Shown one piece after another: positions 11,101-23,524 of a stretch of 64,000 bases of DNA. Location of the stretch: contig JAMXBD010001094.1 in NCBI GenBank assembly GCA_024138025.1, positions 372,001-436,000 of the forward strand. Direction: 5' to 3'. The DNA is from Combretum micranthum. Taxonomy: Eukaryota; Streptophyta; Magnoliopsida; Myrtales; Combretaceae. Position numbers and translations under genes: made by a program. How positions within the stretch are numbered: the stretch's first letter is position 1; every line of letters begins with the position of its first letter. Below the pieces are notes generated by a model, which searched no databases, was not told the DNA's origin, and worked only from the letters and a program-made list of their open reading frames with translations.

Positions 11101-13195
11101 AACCTGTTCCCAGCCGAAGTTATGCATGGAAACAAGTTGAGAAAAAAGGGGATTGGGGACATTTGTGGGTAATGGTGGTGGTGGAAAAGTAATGAATATG
11201 AGGGAGGGGGGGCACTTGTTTTGTTTTGTTATGCTTTGTTTTGTTTTAATATATTAGAGTTTTAGTGGGTGAAAATTAAGATGAATAGAAGTGGAGACAG
11301 ATTATGATGTAGTCGTGATTTGAAGCCAAGTGTAGCGCCTCTTTTGGAAATGAACCTTTTATGGGTTTTTTTCATTTTAGATATGGGAATTTTGGCAGAT
11401 TGGAGGGAAGAAAAGGAGTAAAGCAAGGAAGGATAATTTAGTTAGGAGTTGGTGTTTTAATGATTAAAATTCTGTAAACTTCATCATCCTTCAGCAAATA
11501 TGGAAAAATTGGAATGTGCACTTTGCACGATATGGGATGGATCTTCTTTTAAACATATAAACTTTATTTATTTATTTAATATTTAATAATAGGTCCTACT
11601 AAGTACAATAGCATAAAAAAAAAAAAAAAGGAACCCCATAATCCCAATAATGCGAAAGGGGTGTTTCTAGTTTTACGCTTTGCTCTTTGACCCACTCATT
11701 ACATTTCAATTTCATGAATCCAATCTGTTCCTTAACCTTGCATTGAACCATCATTGCATGTTGAGCCCCCTTTCCATATTTTTTTTTAAATATCTCCGAG
11801 CTTTCCTCAAAGTTGAAGTGTAAGGAAGGACATTCCATCACATAATTCAAAAAGGTGGGGATGTGGGTGGTAATAGATTCTTGTATTAAGAACTTTATTT
11901 GGATCCTTTCTTGTGCTATCTTGTTTTAAATCTCATGATTACACATGTTTTTTGTCTGTTATTTTTGGAAAGGCAATTGGTGAAAACCTTTTCTTTTTAG
12001 CTTTTTAGCTAATATTGCACTTAAACTTGGGGTAATAATAATAAACCAAAAGACATAATGGTTTCAAAAGTGATTCCATGTCCTGGTGTGGACATAATTA
12101 CTTAAAACCTTCTGGAGTGTACACATGTGTGAAGCACTGGGTGCACGTGTGAACTCAAGAGCAAATCTTTACTACGAGGATGAAAGTGAAACGTCATAAA
12201 TGCCACGGCTCATAGCTGAGATTAATATTCTATGGCTGTAGGGCCAGTCATATAGATTTTGTATCGCCACCAAACTCTCTATTAATGAGCCATATTTCAT
12301 TAATATCTAAAAATTTATTTAATTATTATTTTATCTGCTACTTTCCACGTCTCATATTCTTATCGGCGGATTATACATATTTAGAAGAATCTCGTGTATC
12401 ACACCTCCGCTTTATGCAATTTTTGCAATTATATACCTTAAATTTTAAATTATCAAATTATATATCTAAAAGTTTTTTTATGTGTTACAACGTCTGTGCT
12501 TTTACTTTTATTATTATTTTTTAATCATGTCCGATGGGCACGGTGTATTGGACAATAACACTAATATTTTTCGACTACTTAAGTTTGGTAGGAGAAAACT
12601 AGATGAAAAAAATTACTTATAACTCAATTATCTCCTCTTCTCGTTTTAATGTGTATTTTTTAAGCTTGTACTGCAGAGGTGAAATATTTTTATCATTGCC
12701 AAATGACTAGAGAGTTTCTTGTATTAATATAAAATATAAAATAAAAAAGTTACACGTGTGGCATTGTGATGATAGAGATAATGATTGTTGATAAAAAAAA
12801 AATAAAGAAAAGAAAAGAAAAAAAGAGGTGTATTAGGTGGATAATTTGACAAGTTAAAACTTAAGGTTGTATGTAGAAAAAATTTGTAAAGTTAAGTTGT
12901 AAAGAAGGATATTATTCCTTCACATTATCATCTAAATTTTATCTATCTTCTACAATTAATATTTTAAATTTATTGGAAGTTACAATTCTATACTTATAGA
13001 CGTTTTCAGATTATTTAAATTTTCCAATTAAGTGGATAATTGGCTAATTGCCAAAAATGATAAATTGCAAATACGAGTTTATTATTAGGGGCAAATACCA
13101 GATCAGTACTCACATATTCGGAATTTTTTTTGAACTTTTTTGAAAATGAAAATAATATGTATAAATAAAAGTGAAAATTATAATAAATATAGTCT
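11101..13195. other. ANT 3' region and intergenic DNA, no recognised gene
   Basis: The first few hundred bases after the stop are presumably 3' UTR (G-rich near 11205, T-rich near 11220). I see no clear AATAAA signal to fix its end. An 83-codon minus frame at 11599-11850 has fairly complex composition, but I recognise no family and its end lies in a poly-A tract. The rest is AT-rich DNA with no repeat or coding signal that I can support. Confidence 0.4.
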
Positions 13196-13199
13196 GATT

Positions 13200-13444
13200 A
13201 GGTGTTTGTTTTTAATGTTTATTAAAGGACACTAAATATATGGTTTGATTTACTAATAATTTTTTTTGCAATTAATTTTATAAAAATGTACTTGAATTAT
13301 TGAGCCACTATTATATATATTCTAATTTATTTTTTGCTAAAAGAAAAACTTATAAAAACTTCATTTATTTATTTTATTAGTTTAAATTAGTAATTAATTT
13401 GCATATAATATATATAATTTCTTACAGGAAGCACCAAACACCCT
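13200..13444. mobile_element. MITE-like inverted repeat (hAT or PIF type)
   Basis: The left end AGGTGTTTGTTTTT and the reversed right end AGGGTGTTTGGTGC form short terminal inverted repeats about 245 bp apart, with AT-rich DNA between. The 'GTGTTTG' terminus is common in plant PIF/Harbinger and hAT MITEs. The target duplication is not clear. Confidence 0.4.
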
Positions 13445-13895
13445 TAATTATATTGAGAGAATTTTTTTTATATTTATGAAGTTTTATAAATACCATGATG
13501 AAATCATTAATAAAATGCATATGAATATATAATACGTAATATAATTGTAATAATGAACATATACATAAAAATAATTCTAATATTAAGTTAATTAATTTCT
13601 GATTATTATCCCAAATTTACTTAACTACAAAATTAGATAAATTCTAGACACCAAATATGCTAAATTATTTCAATATTCTCTTAAATATTTCAATTTCTTA
13701 TCTTACACATCCAGTTAAGTTTAAGCGTTGGCTATCTTCGTTATCCTCAGAAAAATGTGGTGGAATTTCCTTTTATGTCTTACGGGTGCTTTGATGATAG
13801 ACTACTTAATGCATTTTCTTACTCCTTACATCCAACATGAGTTCTATGCGTAACATTTTTATCTATGCGTATTCTTTGGATCGTAGACCCTAAAT

Positions 13896-16004
13896 ATAAC
13901 CTCTATAAATTAAAAATGTTCAGATCATCAAATTTTATTCATTTAAAAAAATTTAATTCATCGGTGAATTAATAATTTATTAATTTAAAAGGTTTTTTTT
14001 ATTCAGCAAATGTAAATTTAATTTCATAAAAAAAAAATCATCGTATATCACTGATACATGTATTGTATTTTGTGAATTAATTTTAAAAAAGTTTATTGTA
14101 CTTATATATTTATGAAAAAAAGTATAAAATAATATTCATTACTTTTAATCCTTAAAACAATACCCATTGTATTCACTTATTAAAGTTCACTGCACATAGA
14201 ACTAAATACATTTAATGTATGGTGTGAGGAAGTCAACTACTATATAAATAACATAAAAAAATTCTTAAAATCATACCTAATAATGGCTCTTTCTAAAAGG
14301 TGTCAAAAATCACCTATGGCTAATCAATTACATATAGCATTATGTGAGTATAGAGAAATCAACTTATATGTATTCAAAAAGATTTACCACGGTCATTTGA
14401 TGAAAAAATATCATTTATAAGTTAGTCAAGATACGATGACAAAACATTTTTGAATGATCATTTGAGTACTTTTTAGCTAACTTAGACAAAAGGTGAGGAT
14501 ACTAAGAGACACAAACCAGGAAATTTTCTAGACATTGAGAAAGTTATTTATGAGTGGTTTTTGTAATACTAAGATCATGTGAATATAATTAAAGAGCTAA
14601 TTTTCAAGAAGACAAAGCAAGCGATGAATCTTTTATACCCATAACAGTCTTTCGAGTACAACTTTTCTCGAAGTAGGCTTAAGAGTACTTTTAGGACATG
14701 GCATCAATTCATCTCATCCTTTTAAAGAGAGTGGTTGGGTTGATACATATGACACAAAGGAAAAATTGGAGTCCATAATTGGAAAGAAAAAAAAAATTGT
14801 TCCATATGAAAGATGTTTTAATATGGACAAAGCTGGTTTGTTACAAGTTACAAGTTGATCATTCTCATGCATCAAAGTAACTTGACGGAAGAAAACATGA
14901 CAAAGAAAAGCTTATGATTGTTATTTGTTGCACTAAGGATGGGTTAACAAAAATAAAAATTCCTTTATGGATTATTGGAAAGTATGCAATGCCACATTAC
15001 TTGAAGTATGTCAATATAATCAGCTTCAATTGTCAATATCATACAATAAAAGAGCACAATGATTAACATGCTTTTTAGCGAATATGTTCGTTTTCTAGAC
15101 GTGAAAATGCATGGTCAAAAATTTTGTTTGTAGTAGATAATTGTCTAGCACATCCAAAAAATGAAAGATCTACAAAATGTTACGTTTTGTTGTCATTGAT
15201 TATTTTTTCCACCTAATCCAACCATGTGATGCAAGCAAATAATAAGAACTTTCAAGATACACAATTGCAAAAGATTTTATGGTAAGATATAGAAGGCTTT
15301 GAGCAAGGATAATGATTTGGAAAGATTAATGTTTCATATTCCATCAGTAGTCTTAGCTTCAACAATAAATGTTCAACGAGATACATGACATATTGTTTTC
15401 GACATGGGGGATAAATCATCCTAAGGAACTTAAATGAAGTGATTCTAAAGAAGACATTCATGAGCTTGAGAAAATGATTAATGATTGGTTACCACAATAA
15501 TATATAAGCCATTCACTTATTGGATTCTTCGTGAAAATATGAGTTTTTGAAGGTTCAAAGATTAAAAGAAATTGTGGCTAGTATCATAAAAAATCTTGCT
15601 GTGGATGATTCAGTACCTTTGAAGCCAATCATGCAAAAGAAAGCACTTACAGTGGCAACAACACTTCACCATTTTTTTTTTTTGCTGTTCGAGAACATAA
15701 TATCAAAATTTGAATGGAATGAGAAAAAGTTAGAGATGAAATTCATTGTATTTAAATTTAAAGGGAAAAACAACAATAATATATTCCTACTATACAATAT
15801 TGTCCTAATTATGTTTATAATTTTAGGGAATTATTAATTTATGGTATTGACTAGACTATAGATTTATATAAGGGTATTCTTAAAATAATATCCCATTAAT
15901 TTATTGAAATTACTTATTTTTCTAAACTAGCCTAAGTTGGCATCGAAAAAATATATTATTTTCGAGGTTATTAATTCATTGAGTATTAATTCATGGGGGA
16001 TTAA
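13896..16004 (+). mobile_element. Decayed pogo/Tigger-like (Tc1/mariner superfamily) transposon
   Basis: The left end (13896-13916, TAACCTCTATAAATTAA) matches the plant pogo/Lemi-type terminus, and a weaker inverted counterpart lies at 15984-16004 (reversed, CCCCCATGAATTAATA). The AT-rich 'attaatttat' subterminal regions are also typical. The 2.1-kb element encloses a broken transposase (14284-15700). Ends are inferred from family resemblance; the right end is less certain. Confidence 0.65.
14284..15700 (+). pseudogene. Pogo/Tigger-like DDE transposase, broken
   Basis: Pieces in different frames follow the order of plant Tigger-like (CENP-B-related) transposases. First comes a segment with DIEKVIYEWFL (near 14533), then GWVDTYDTKEKL (near 14738). 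NMDKAGL (near 14819) corresponds to the first catalytic Asp motif. KIPLWIIGKYA-like text follows near 14960. VVDNCLAHP (near 15132) carries the second Asp and IQPCDA (15215-15232) the third. Many stops and frame changes separate these pieces, so it cannot make a transposase. The usual NMDETGL is altered to NMDKAGL. It is a dead relic inside its own element. Confidence 0.75.
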
Positions 16005-16487
16005 CCGAACTTCAACTTGTCAACATTTCAATTATAATTTAGAATAAAAAAATTTTATACAAGATTTTTTTCAAAAAAAAAATTATTTCAATAGAATAAA
16101 ATTGTATTAATCCAAAAGGCTCAATACAAAAGGATCGATTAACAGAGACTTGGGGTGTGAAAAACCATCAATTTAAGTGAATATCTTTTCAATTGTTAAA
16201 TGTCTCTCACAGAGATATATTCCCTCCTAGAAGAACAAAACTTACCGTACTAGTGACCAAAATAAATCCCATAAAAGGAATAGCATAATCTCACATATAT
16301 GATGAGAACAAAAAGAAAATGAAAAACAACAAATATATAAAATCCACTCATTCTAAAATACCTATTAGTAAAACAATATCAATTTACCTCAATGATTTTT
16401 AATTAAATCAAATTTGTAGAAGTGGGTTTGTAGTGATAGAGTTGTGATATTGGGGGTTAATGTGGCCTAGTGACCAAGCTTGTATAC

Positions 16488-16790
16488 TGAGTAAATTATA
16501 TTAGGAGATCACATTGTTTAGGGTAAATTCATTTGAGGTCACCAGGATTCGAGTGGTTTATTTGAGGTCAATGCTTAGAGAAGTGGATCAATCGAGGTCA
16601 CTATTGATACGTGTCATAACATAGTAGATCTTTTAAATTTTAATTAAATTTCTCTCCTACTGACACGTGTCAATAGTGACTTCAATTGACCTACTCTTCT
16701 AAATGTTGTGGCTTTAAATAAACCACTCGAAACGTAATGATTTCAAATAAACTTATCCTGAAAGTTGTGATCTTTTGATATAATTTACTT
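16488..16790. mobile_element. Fold-back MITE with 9-bp target duplication, copy 1
   Basis: A 303-bp element whose two halves are inverted repeats of each other along most of their length. The left half begins TGAGTAAATTAT and the right half ends ATAATTTACTT. It is flanked by CTTGTATAC (16479-16487) and CTTGTACAC (16791-16799), a 9-bp duplication with one mismatch, as made by Mutator-like transposases. The element at 29475-29852 has the same plan and similar termini. Confidence 0.8.
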
Positions 16791-16959
16791 CTTGTACACT
16801 AGGGTTTTTTAGAGAGAGAGAGAGAGGGAGAGGAGCTGAGATTGAAATCATATACAAGGACACTTATTTTTACTGTAAGAACTTAAACCTAAGAAGTATC
16901 CGTATACATTCATTATCATTTAATAACTTGTACTGGGTAATACATGGTACTAGTTGCAT

Positions 16960-17130
16960 AAGAATTTTATGGTTCCATCATTAATTTTAACGAGACCGGT
17001 TTCGTTATTATCCAACGGCTTACATCATATCTAACAAAATCATCAAAATAGTTAATATTAAAATTACTATTGTTTTAATGGTTAGATAATTAAATGGACG
17101 ATCTTGTCCATGAGATTATAAAAGCTTTCA
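16960..17130. mobile_element. MITE of family M, copy 2
   Basis: Left end AGAATTTTATGGTTCC and reversed right end TGAAAGCTTTTATAATC form imperfect inverted repeats. The interior (TAGATAATTA, TTAATATTAA blocks) resembles the element at 6284-6461. Flanking TAGTTGCATA and AATTTGTATA agree at 7 of 10 positions, so the duplication is decayed. Confidence 0.45.
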
Positions 17131-18257
17131 AATTTGTATACTATGTACATTAAGGAAAAATGGGACATGGTATGGGGATGTCATATCTATATTCTACCTT
17201 GTCAAAACATAGGTGAAAGGAAAAAAAAAAATAAAAAAAAATGAAAATAATCCAATTTTTAAACAATTCAAATCGTGTCATCAAGACACTTTTTAATACT
17301 AAAGTTAACTTACAAATCATGGCATGGTTTTGTAATGAAATAAAATCCTTTTTTTCTAAATACAATTTTAAGTACCATAAAATTGAGATTATTTTTTAAA
17401 AATCTGGATTTTCAAGATTTTTTTTAAACACAAAATTTTCGTTGTCTCTCATGGAAACAGGTAAGAACATAATTTTAATACTTTGGAGTCTATAAGATGG
17501 AATAAGATACTAAGTATAACTATATATATTATATATGTATATTTTTTAAAGACTAGTATAATTACCCACTTACCTCACATGAGAATGGAAAAAAATTAAG
17601 TATTAGAGAAGACAAGAAGATGGTTATAGCAATAGCCAATAGCTAGGTGGGAAGACAGCGAGGGGATTTTGGCGGAAAAACTGGATTGATTAGTACAAAG
17701 GAAACAGTAAATCGTATTAATTCAACGACAAGAATCGCATTAGGAAGTAATTAACGACAAAGTAGTGGCAATGATAAATGCACATCCAGCACAATGGTGG
17801 GCCCGACACCATAGTCAATTTCTGTCCTTATTTATTAAAGTTTAACACGCAAACAGAAAATTCACGTGTGCGAAATTTCAGTCTCAGTATGAAATTTGTG
17901 ATTTAATTTCGTTTCCCGTTATAAGGTAACGGCATATCATTTAGGGGAATATGAATTGAAAAGCAGATTATAAACAGAAAAATGAAATTAGGTACGTACT
18001 TTCCTATGACTACCTAAATAACATCTACATCTATGAAATATGAAAAAAATTTATGATTTCATAATGGTTATAAAGGATCAAATTTATCATATCAATAAAT
18101 GGTTTAAATCTTTTTTCACTGTAATCGAACCCTTTAAATTTTTTTACGTTAACATTTTTTATAATCAATTTAATTTTGATAATAATAACGATGGTACGAT
18201 CTTATGTGGAGACCATAGAAGTTTCCATAAAATATATATTTTTCATGTTTCTATTAT

Positions 18258-18305
<48 letters not shown>

Positions 18306-20039
18306 GTTATATAGAACATTAGTATAAACATTTTTTTGGGTAGAATATAAAACTATCCCCATGTTTTTCATTTGATAAGTTTATAATCCGTATTTTATCT
18401 CTATTTATAAACGTTACCCAGGAAGCATATATTAGTTATTGGTCCATTATAACTAATTTAATAAAATTAAAATTACTAAATAAATTTGTTAAATAAATAT
18501 GTCCACTACTTATCATAGCTATAGTCCTCCTAAAACAGTAATATTGATTCCTAACTCTAACTTCTAAAACACCCATTAAATATTTTATCATTTATATTCA
18601 AATTCAAATTGAAATTTCAATTTTGTTCAGTTCTTTAATTTAAAGTGGCGAGTGCTAACTTTTGGAATTACACTAGACACACCGCCAAACACCACCATGG
18701 GCAAGAGCAACCCTACTTTAACGGCAAATCTTCTTCGGTCCTTTCTTGAACCATAATCTTTGCGTTGGATTAAGATTAGGAATTGAAGACAGTAATTTCT
18801 CTTGGAGATTTATGCATGAGAGCTTCTAGACAAAGGAGGGTGGCACCATGGGAAAAGAAGGAATAGAGAATTTTGTTTTATCCGTTTTTTATTTTTTATT
18901 TTTTACTTTTCTATTTCTAATGAGATGCGAGGGAAGAGAGATCGTGGATTACCAGATAGGAGGAGTCTCTTATTATTGAAGTGCCCTTCAATTTAAAAAT
19001 ATTCACTTACGAAGCTTTATAACATTTATTAAATTGCTTGAATGTTAGATATCTATACTTGGACTTTCATAGGCTTTTTGGACTTTTATGGGTCTGTTTT
19101 TTTTTGTCATATTCTTATCATTTTGATATATATTTTTATCATTTTCAAACAGATATTTATTGAGAAATAAATACTAATAAAAAACAGACATATTTATTCA
19201 TAAATTGATCAAACGGATACGTTTAAATATAATACAGATATAATATAAATAAATTATAGATATAAATCAGATATAAATACGATATAATAAAAATCCAGCA
19301 ATCCATAGACATATATATTCAACCCCCATCATATTTGTCACATTTTCAAAACAGGGAGTGTTATTATTGTTTGATTAATTGTATGGACACCCCCGATAAT
19401 TTTCCTAAAATAAAATTATTTGCTCAAGTTTCTTGAATCAATTTATCATATGCATATGAGATAAAAAAAAAAGTATGGAAACCTGGTGTCTATTTTTTGC
19501 GGAAAATCTGTTTGAACTTTTGTCAGCCTTGTTTATATCAAAACTTTACTGATAAAATATTACTTAAAAATTTTTAATGGGTTGGTGGCCAGTGTTTTTT
19601 ATAATAGTTTAAGGCTATCATGCCATGGGACGAGTGCAACGCACCATGCCACATACTCATACTTAAAGTACAAGCACACAAGCTTTAAGCCCTATTTGAA
19701 ATCACGTAGAATCTATGCAAAATTTCAAATACTCAATTCAATAAGTTGAATGAAATTATTCATCATTACGAAACCCATATATCTCAATACCATGAGGCCT
19801 CAATGGAAGTAGATAGAAGTCTCAAATTAAATCGATACCAATGCCATTATCAATACCATAACAATATTGTTACTATCACTATATCTATATATCTCAATAG
19901 TTACGAAATATCAACTTACCATGAACCTTGTATAATATTGAAAGTGTTGATATGCTATTTTGAGCATGGGTTCTCTAGACCAAAACCAACCTATTTAAGT
20001 TGTGGATTGGACTCTCTAAGCTCTAACCAGCTGTCATTG
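17131..20039. other. AT-rich intergenic DNA, no recognised gene
   Basis: It contains an (ATT)n microsatellite at about 18260-18304. All open frames are short and of AT-rich low complexity. A slightly more complex block at 18640-18850 matches nothing I recognise. Confidence 0.4.
18260..18304. repeat. (ATT)n microsatellite
   Basis: About fifteen uninterrupted ATT/TTA units. Confidence 0.95.
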
Positions 20040-20650
20040 ATCTTTGGCTCATGTATAGAGTAGATCGAGTTGCCTTAATTTGTAACAACCCAATCACTCT
20101 TTGTTTACAATCGATAGATGTCTTGAAGCACCCCCATTGAGATCCAACTTGTAGGTCAATGTTGTATTAAGTGAGCAAACGGATGTATTCAACTGTTTCT
20201 AGCTTATACTCTAAGATCTTGGGGCTCTTCTATGGTCACGTCAACAGGACTATTCAGTCAACCATCTAACCAATAAATAAATATAATAATTAATATTAAC
20301 TATTTTAGTGATTCAATTAAGGTTGGATATGGTATGTGCTATTAGATAGTAATAGGACCATAGAATTTTCCAAGTGTTGGAGCCAACATAGTGAAAAAAC
20401 ATGTTTTCTTACTATATTGGGATGCACTTTCCTAATATATTGAGACACACTTATATGCTATATTTTTTTCTTATTCTATTGCGGTCTCTCCTACTAAATA
20501 AGCCTTGAGTTAAAGGTAAATCATCTGTACACATCTATACTTTCTTACCATTACATTGCTGAAATCGTTCCCTTATGCTAACTTAAGCATTAGAATGACC
20601 TTATTGGATAACTCCAACCACTCCTTGGCAAGTTAATCATCTATTGAAGG
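20040..20650 (+). mobile_element. LTR remnant of family G, copy 1, interrupted by a MITE
   Basis: Similar in order and sequence to 45840-46260: a 'ttgccttaattngtaa' block, a 'tcttgaagca' block, then 'ttaccatta...gctaacttaagca' and 'ggataac' blocks. The last part resembles the 3' end of plant LTRs, where a 'gctgacttaagcatc' segment precedes the LTR end. In this copy a family-M MITE (20221-20383) interrupts it. Ends are not defined. Confidence 0.45.
20221..20383. mobile_element. MITE of family M, copy 3
   Basis: Left end GGGGCTCTTCTATGGTC and reversed right end TGGAAAATTCTATGGTCC share TTCTATGGTC. The interior 'gtcaaccatctaa', 'ataataatta' and 'tttagtgattc' blocks match the element at 6284-6461. 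The flanks AAGATCTTG and AAGTGTTGG are a poor duplication. Confidence 0.55.
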
Positions 20651-22084
20651 TCTTACAAATGTAAATGTCTACTAATAAAAGATTAAGGTCAATATTTAGC
20701 ACTATCTATACGAATCAATTTAAGCCAATTTTTCTATTTGATCTCAATCAAATAATTATGGCAAGGAATTCAAAAAGCAAGAATGTTATCAAGGTGTATC
20801 ACTTACAAGTCGGATCATAACCATTTGAATCTGAGTCAAGTGTGAAAATTAGCTTAAGAGAGTATGAAAAAAGTTCACTTGGATTACAAAATTCAAAATG
20901 AGATACCTATTCTAGAAAGAAAATCATCCAAAGAGGTATGAGAAATCGTTTGTCCCATGTTGAAATTATTATCCCAAAGCTTAAGAACTATCTCCCTCAA
21001 ATATGAAAGACAATGACCCAGTAGTAGAAGATGAAAGTCTTTGAAGGAGGAATCTTACTAGTAATCCAAAAATCTTTTAATGTGAAACCTAAAATTGTTC
21101 ATTGTTCAAGCTTGAGGCTAAATTAGAAAATGAGTGAGTGAATTCACGAGGCAATCCTACTACGTTTTGCATTTTTGAGCCTATAAGACTTCTTACTTGA
21201 AAAAAAAAAAATCATTCAAACCAATGATTAATCAAATTATTCATAATGATTATATTTAAATTTCCCCTTTATAGGGATTGAGGTTTTATGAAAATCCTAA
21301 CTTTCTTGATATAAATTGAGACGTTAAAATTATAAATAGAGGTCTTAGAATCATTCTAAGAAGAAGAAGAAATCACAATTCATAAAGCACTTTGAAGAAT
21401 TGTAAGAAGCTCTAAATTCTCCTTACTGCTTTTGTTAAAGTATCTGCCTTTTTTTTTATCCTCTCTCTCTCTCTCCTCTTTTCTTCTCTCTTTGGTTTTT
21501 AACTAATATTTATTATTATAATTATTAACTTTTTCTCTTTTCATTTTTCCTTCTTTTATAATTTAAAATAAAATAAGTAGGGGAACTAAAAAGTAGGCTT
21601 TAGGAGCTGGGTTACCATCCTTCATGCCTAGATGGGATAGGTTTCCATATATAATTGAAAAGAATGACAAAGAAAATTTTTGCTTCCTTTCTAATGTTTT
21701 AAACACTTAGAAAAATTCTATTTCTTAATAAAAATTAATTGATTTTTTTTTTTCAAAATTAAAGATGTCTATACGATTTTTGAAACAAAGGAAATACAAA
21801 ACTTCTTTATAAAAAATAATTAAAATTAAGTTAACTTGTAAAAAAAGTTTGGAATATCGAAAAAAACCAACAAACTAAAGTTTTTGGAAGAAACTTCGAC
21901 ATTTTGATTCCAACTAGTGGATATGTAGACATCTAGGGCAACCTAAACCTAAGAATTTTTTCCCTTGTTGAAGTTTCCAATACAACTTTTCTCTAACAAA
22001 ATAAAAGAAGTTTTAAAAAATAAAGAAATGTAAAAAAATTTAAAATGTTAATAAAGTTGGGAAACTAAGATTAAATTCAAAAAG
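20651..22084. other. No recognised gene; possible retroelement interior
   Basis: AT-rich DNA after the family-G LTR remnant. The block near 20940-21060 (GAGAAATCGTTTGTCCCATG and following) is repeat-like in style. I find no primer site, gag or pol motif. Confidence 0.3.
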
Positions 22085-23005
22085 TTTCTACAGTAAGGGG
22101 TGGGAGGGTTGAATTGTGTTTATCAACTAATTTTATTCATTTTAAACTTAATTTCTAATTAATACAAGTTAAAAATGAACAACAACAATAAACGAGTTGC
22201 AATAAATAAAGAGATAGGGTCAGAGAAGATGATGCTAGGCTTAAGGTGAGTTTGACTTGCCCCCTTAGTCCCCATGGTCCGCACAAATACCTCTTTTAAT
22301 GGAGAACTTTACACACTTTTACACATAGAATGCAATGCTCCTAAGGAGCTACAATCAACACATAGACACAAGAGTTGTGTAATTACAAAGGTCTCACTTA
22401 CATAGGGCACAACTCAAATTACACAACAAAATCCCTCAAACAAACTCCAGTGTAATGCCTTACAAAAGATAGTGACTTAATACTAAATGGCACTATAATC
22501 TTTCTCTCTAACTTACAAAATAAAAGAAAAATGATATACACAAACAACTTTGACAGAACTGAATGATTGTTTGATAGCAATAAATGAGCTCTTCCTTCTC
22601 TCTCTAATTGCTAAGGTTTTTATTTATGAGCTCCATAAAAATCTAGTTGTTGGTCCTAAAAACCATCATATTTGTTCAATCATTAAATGCTCCAACGGCT
22701 AGTTGAAAAACACAAAAATTTCGAATTACTTTAACTTGCTTTAGACTACTTGGACATGCTTTGCCTCTTCTAACATTCTAGGCTTCATTTGATCTAGACT
22801 ACTAGGCGTGCATCTCATCAAGTAGTTTATATACTGCAGGTGATCCAGACCTATAAAGAGCCCACAAAGAGCAAAATAAACCATTGCGCATGTTCAAATG
22901 ACTTGAACTTGATTTGACCATTGTGCAAATACAAACATATCATATCGCATATAAGTTTTACTAATTTAGTGTAACTTAACTTCAACAAATGAGTAATTAT
23001 GCAAT
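22085..23005. repeat. Direct repeat R, copy 1
   Basis: About 0.9 kb resembling 23525-24485 in the same orientation. Shared blocks include GGAGGGTTGAATTGTG (here), the CAAATAAATAACAACAA-like tract, 'aggagctacaa', 'atagacaca' and 'gagtaattatgcaatat'. The motif 'gggngggttgaattg' followed by AT-rich DNA is familiar from degenerate plant retroelements, but I cannot name the family. Confidence 0.5.
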
Positions 23006-23524
23006 ATATTTTTTCATCAAAATCACATTGAACCCACCAGTTCTATAATTGATTATGTTTCAACAGGTACGATATCTAGTGTTCTATTTCTTTTGAATGA
23101 CTTTTACACCGATTAGTAAATGATTTAAGATCAATCCAATCCATTGGTCCTAACTTACTATTTGTCCTTTTTTTTGTTTTTTCACTATGGTCGGGCGACG
23201 ACTTAAATCATTGAGAAATTAGTTTTCCTTAATTTCTTATATAATGTTTATATTAAAGGGGCTATGGATTTAATATGAATTGAATTAAAGAAAACTAAAT
23301 TAGAAACCATAACTCAGGCTTAACATGCCTAATCCCGTTAAAGTGGGCTAGGTTAAGAGCACTAATTTATTTTGCCATTTTGTGCTCTTCAGTCTGTTTT
23401 GATGGGAAGAAGAGATTGCCATAGAATCACTGCCAAGAGGAGAAAGTGGAATTCTTGGAGTCTCTTTTGGTTAAGCAGTCCTAGAAGCCGATGGTAGAGT
23501 CTATAATACCTATTTAAATAAAAG

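Noticed and set aside
11599..11850. An 83-codon minus frame just downstream of ANT
   Set aside because: Composition is fairly protein-like but no family is recognised, and one end is encoded by a poly-A tract. Kept only as a remark on the intergenic region.
18260..18304. Regular short repeats as a CRISPR or satellite array
   Set aside because: This and 27471-27520 are plain ATT microsatellites; no spacer structure is present.
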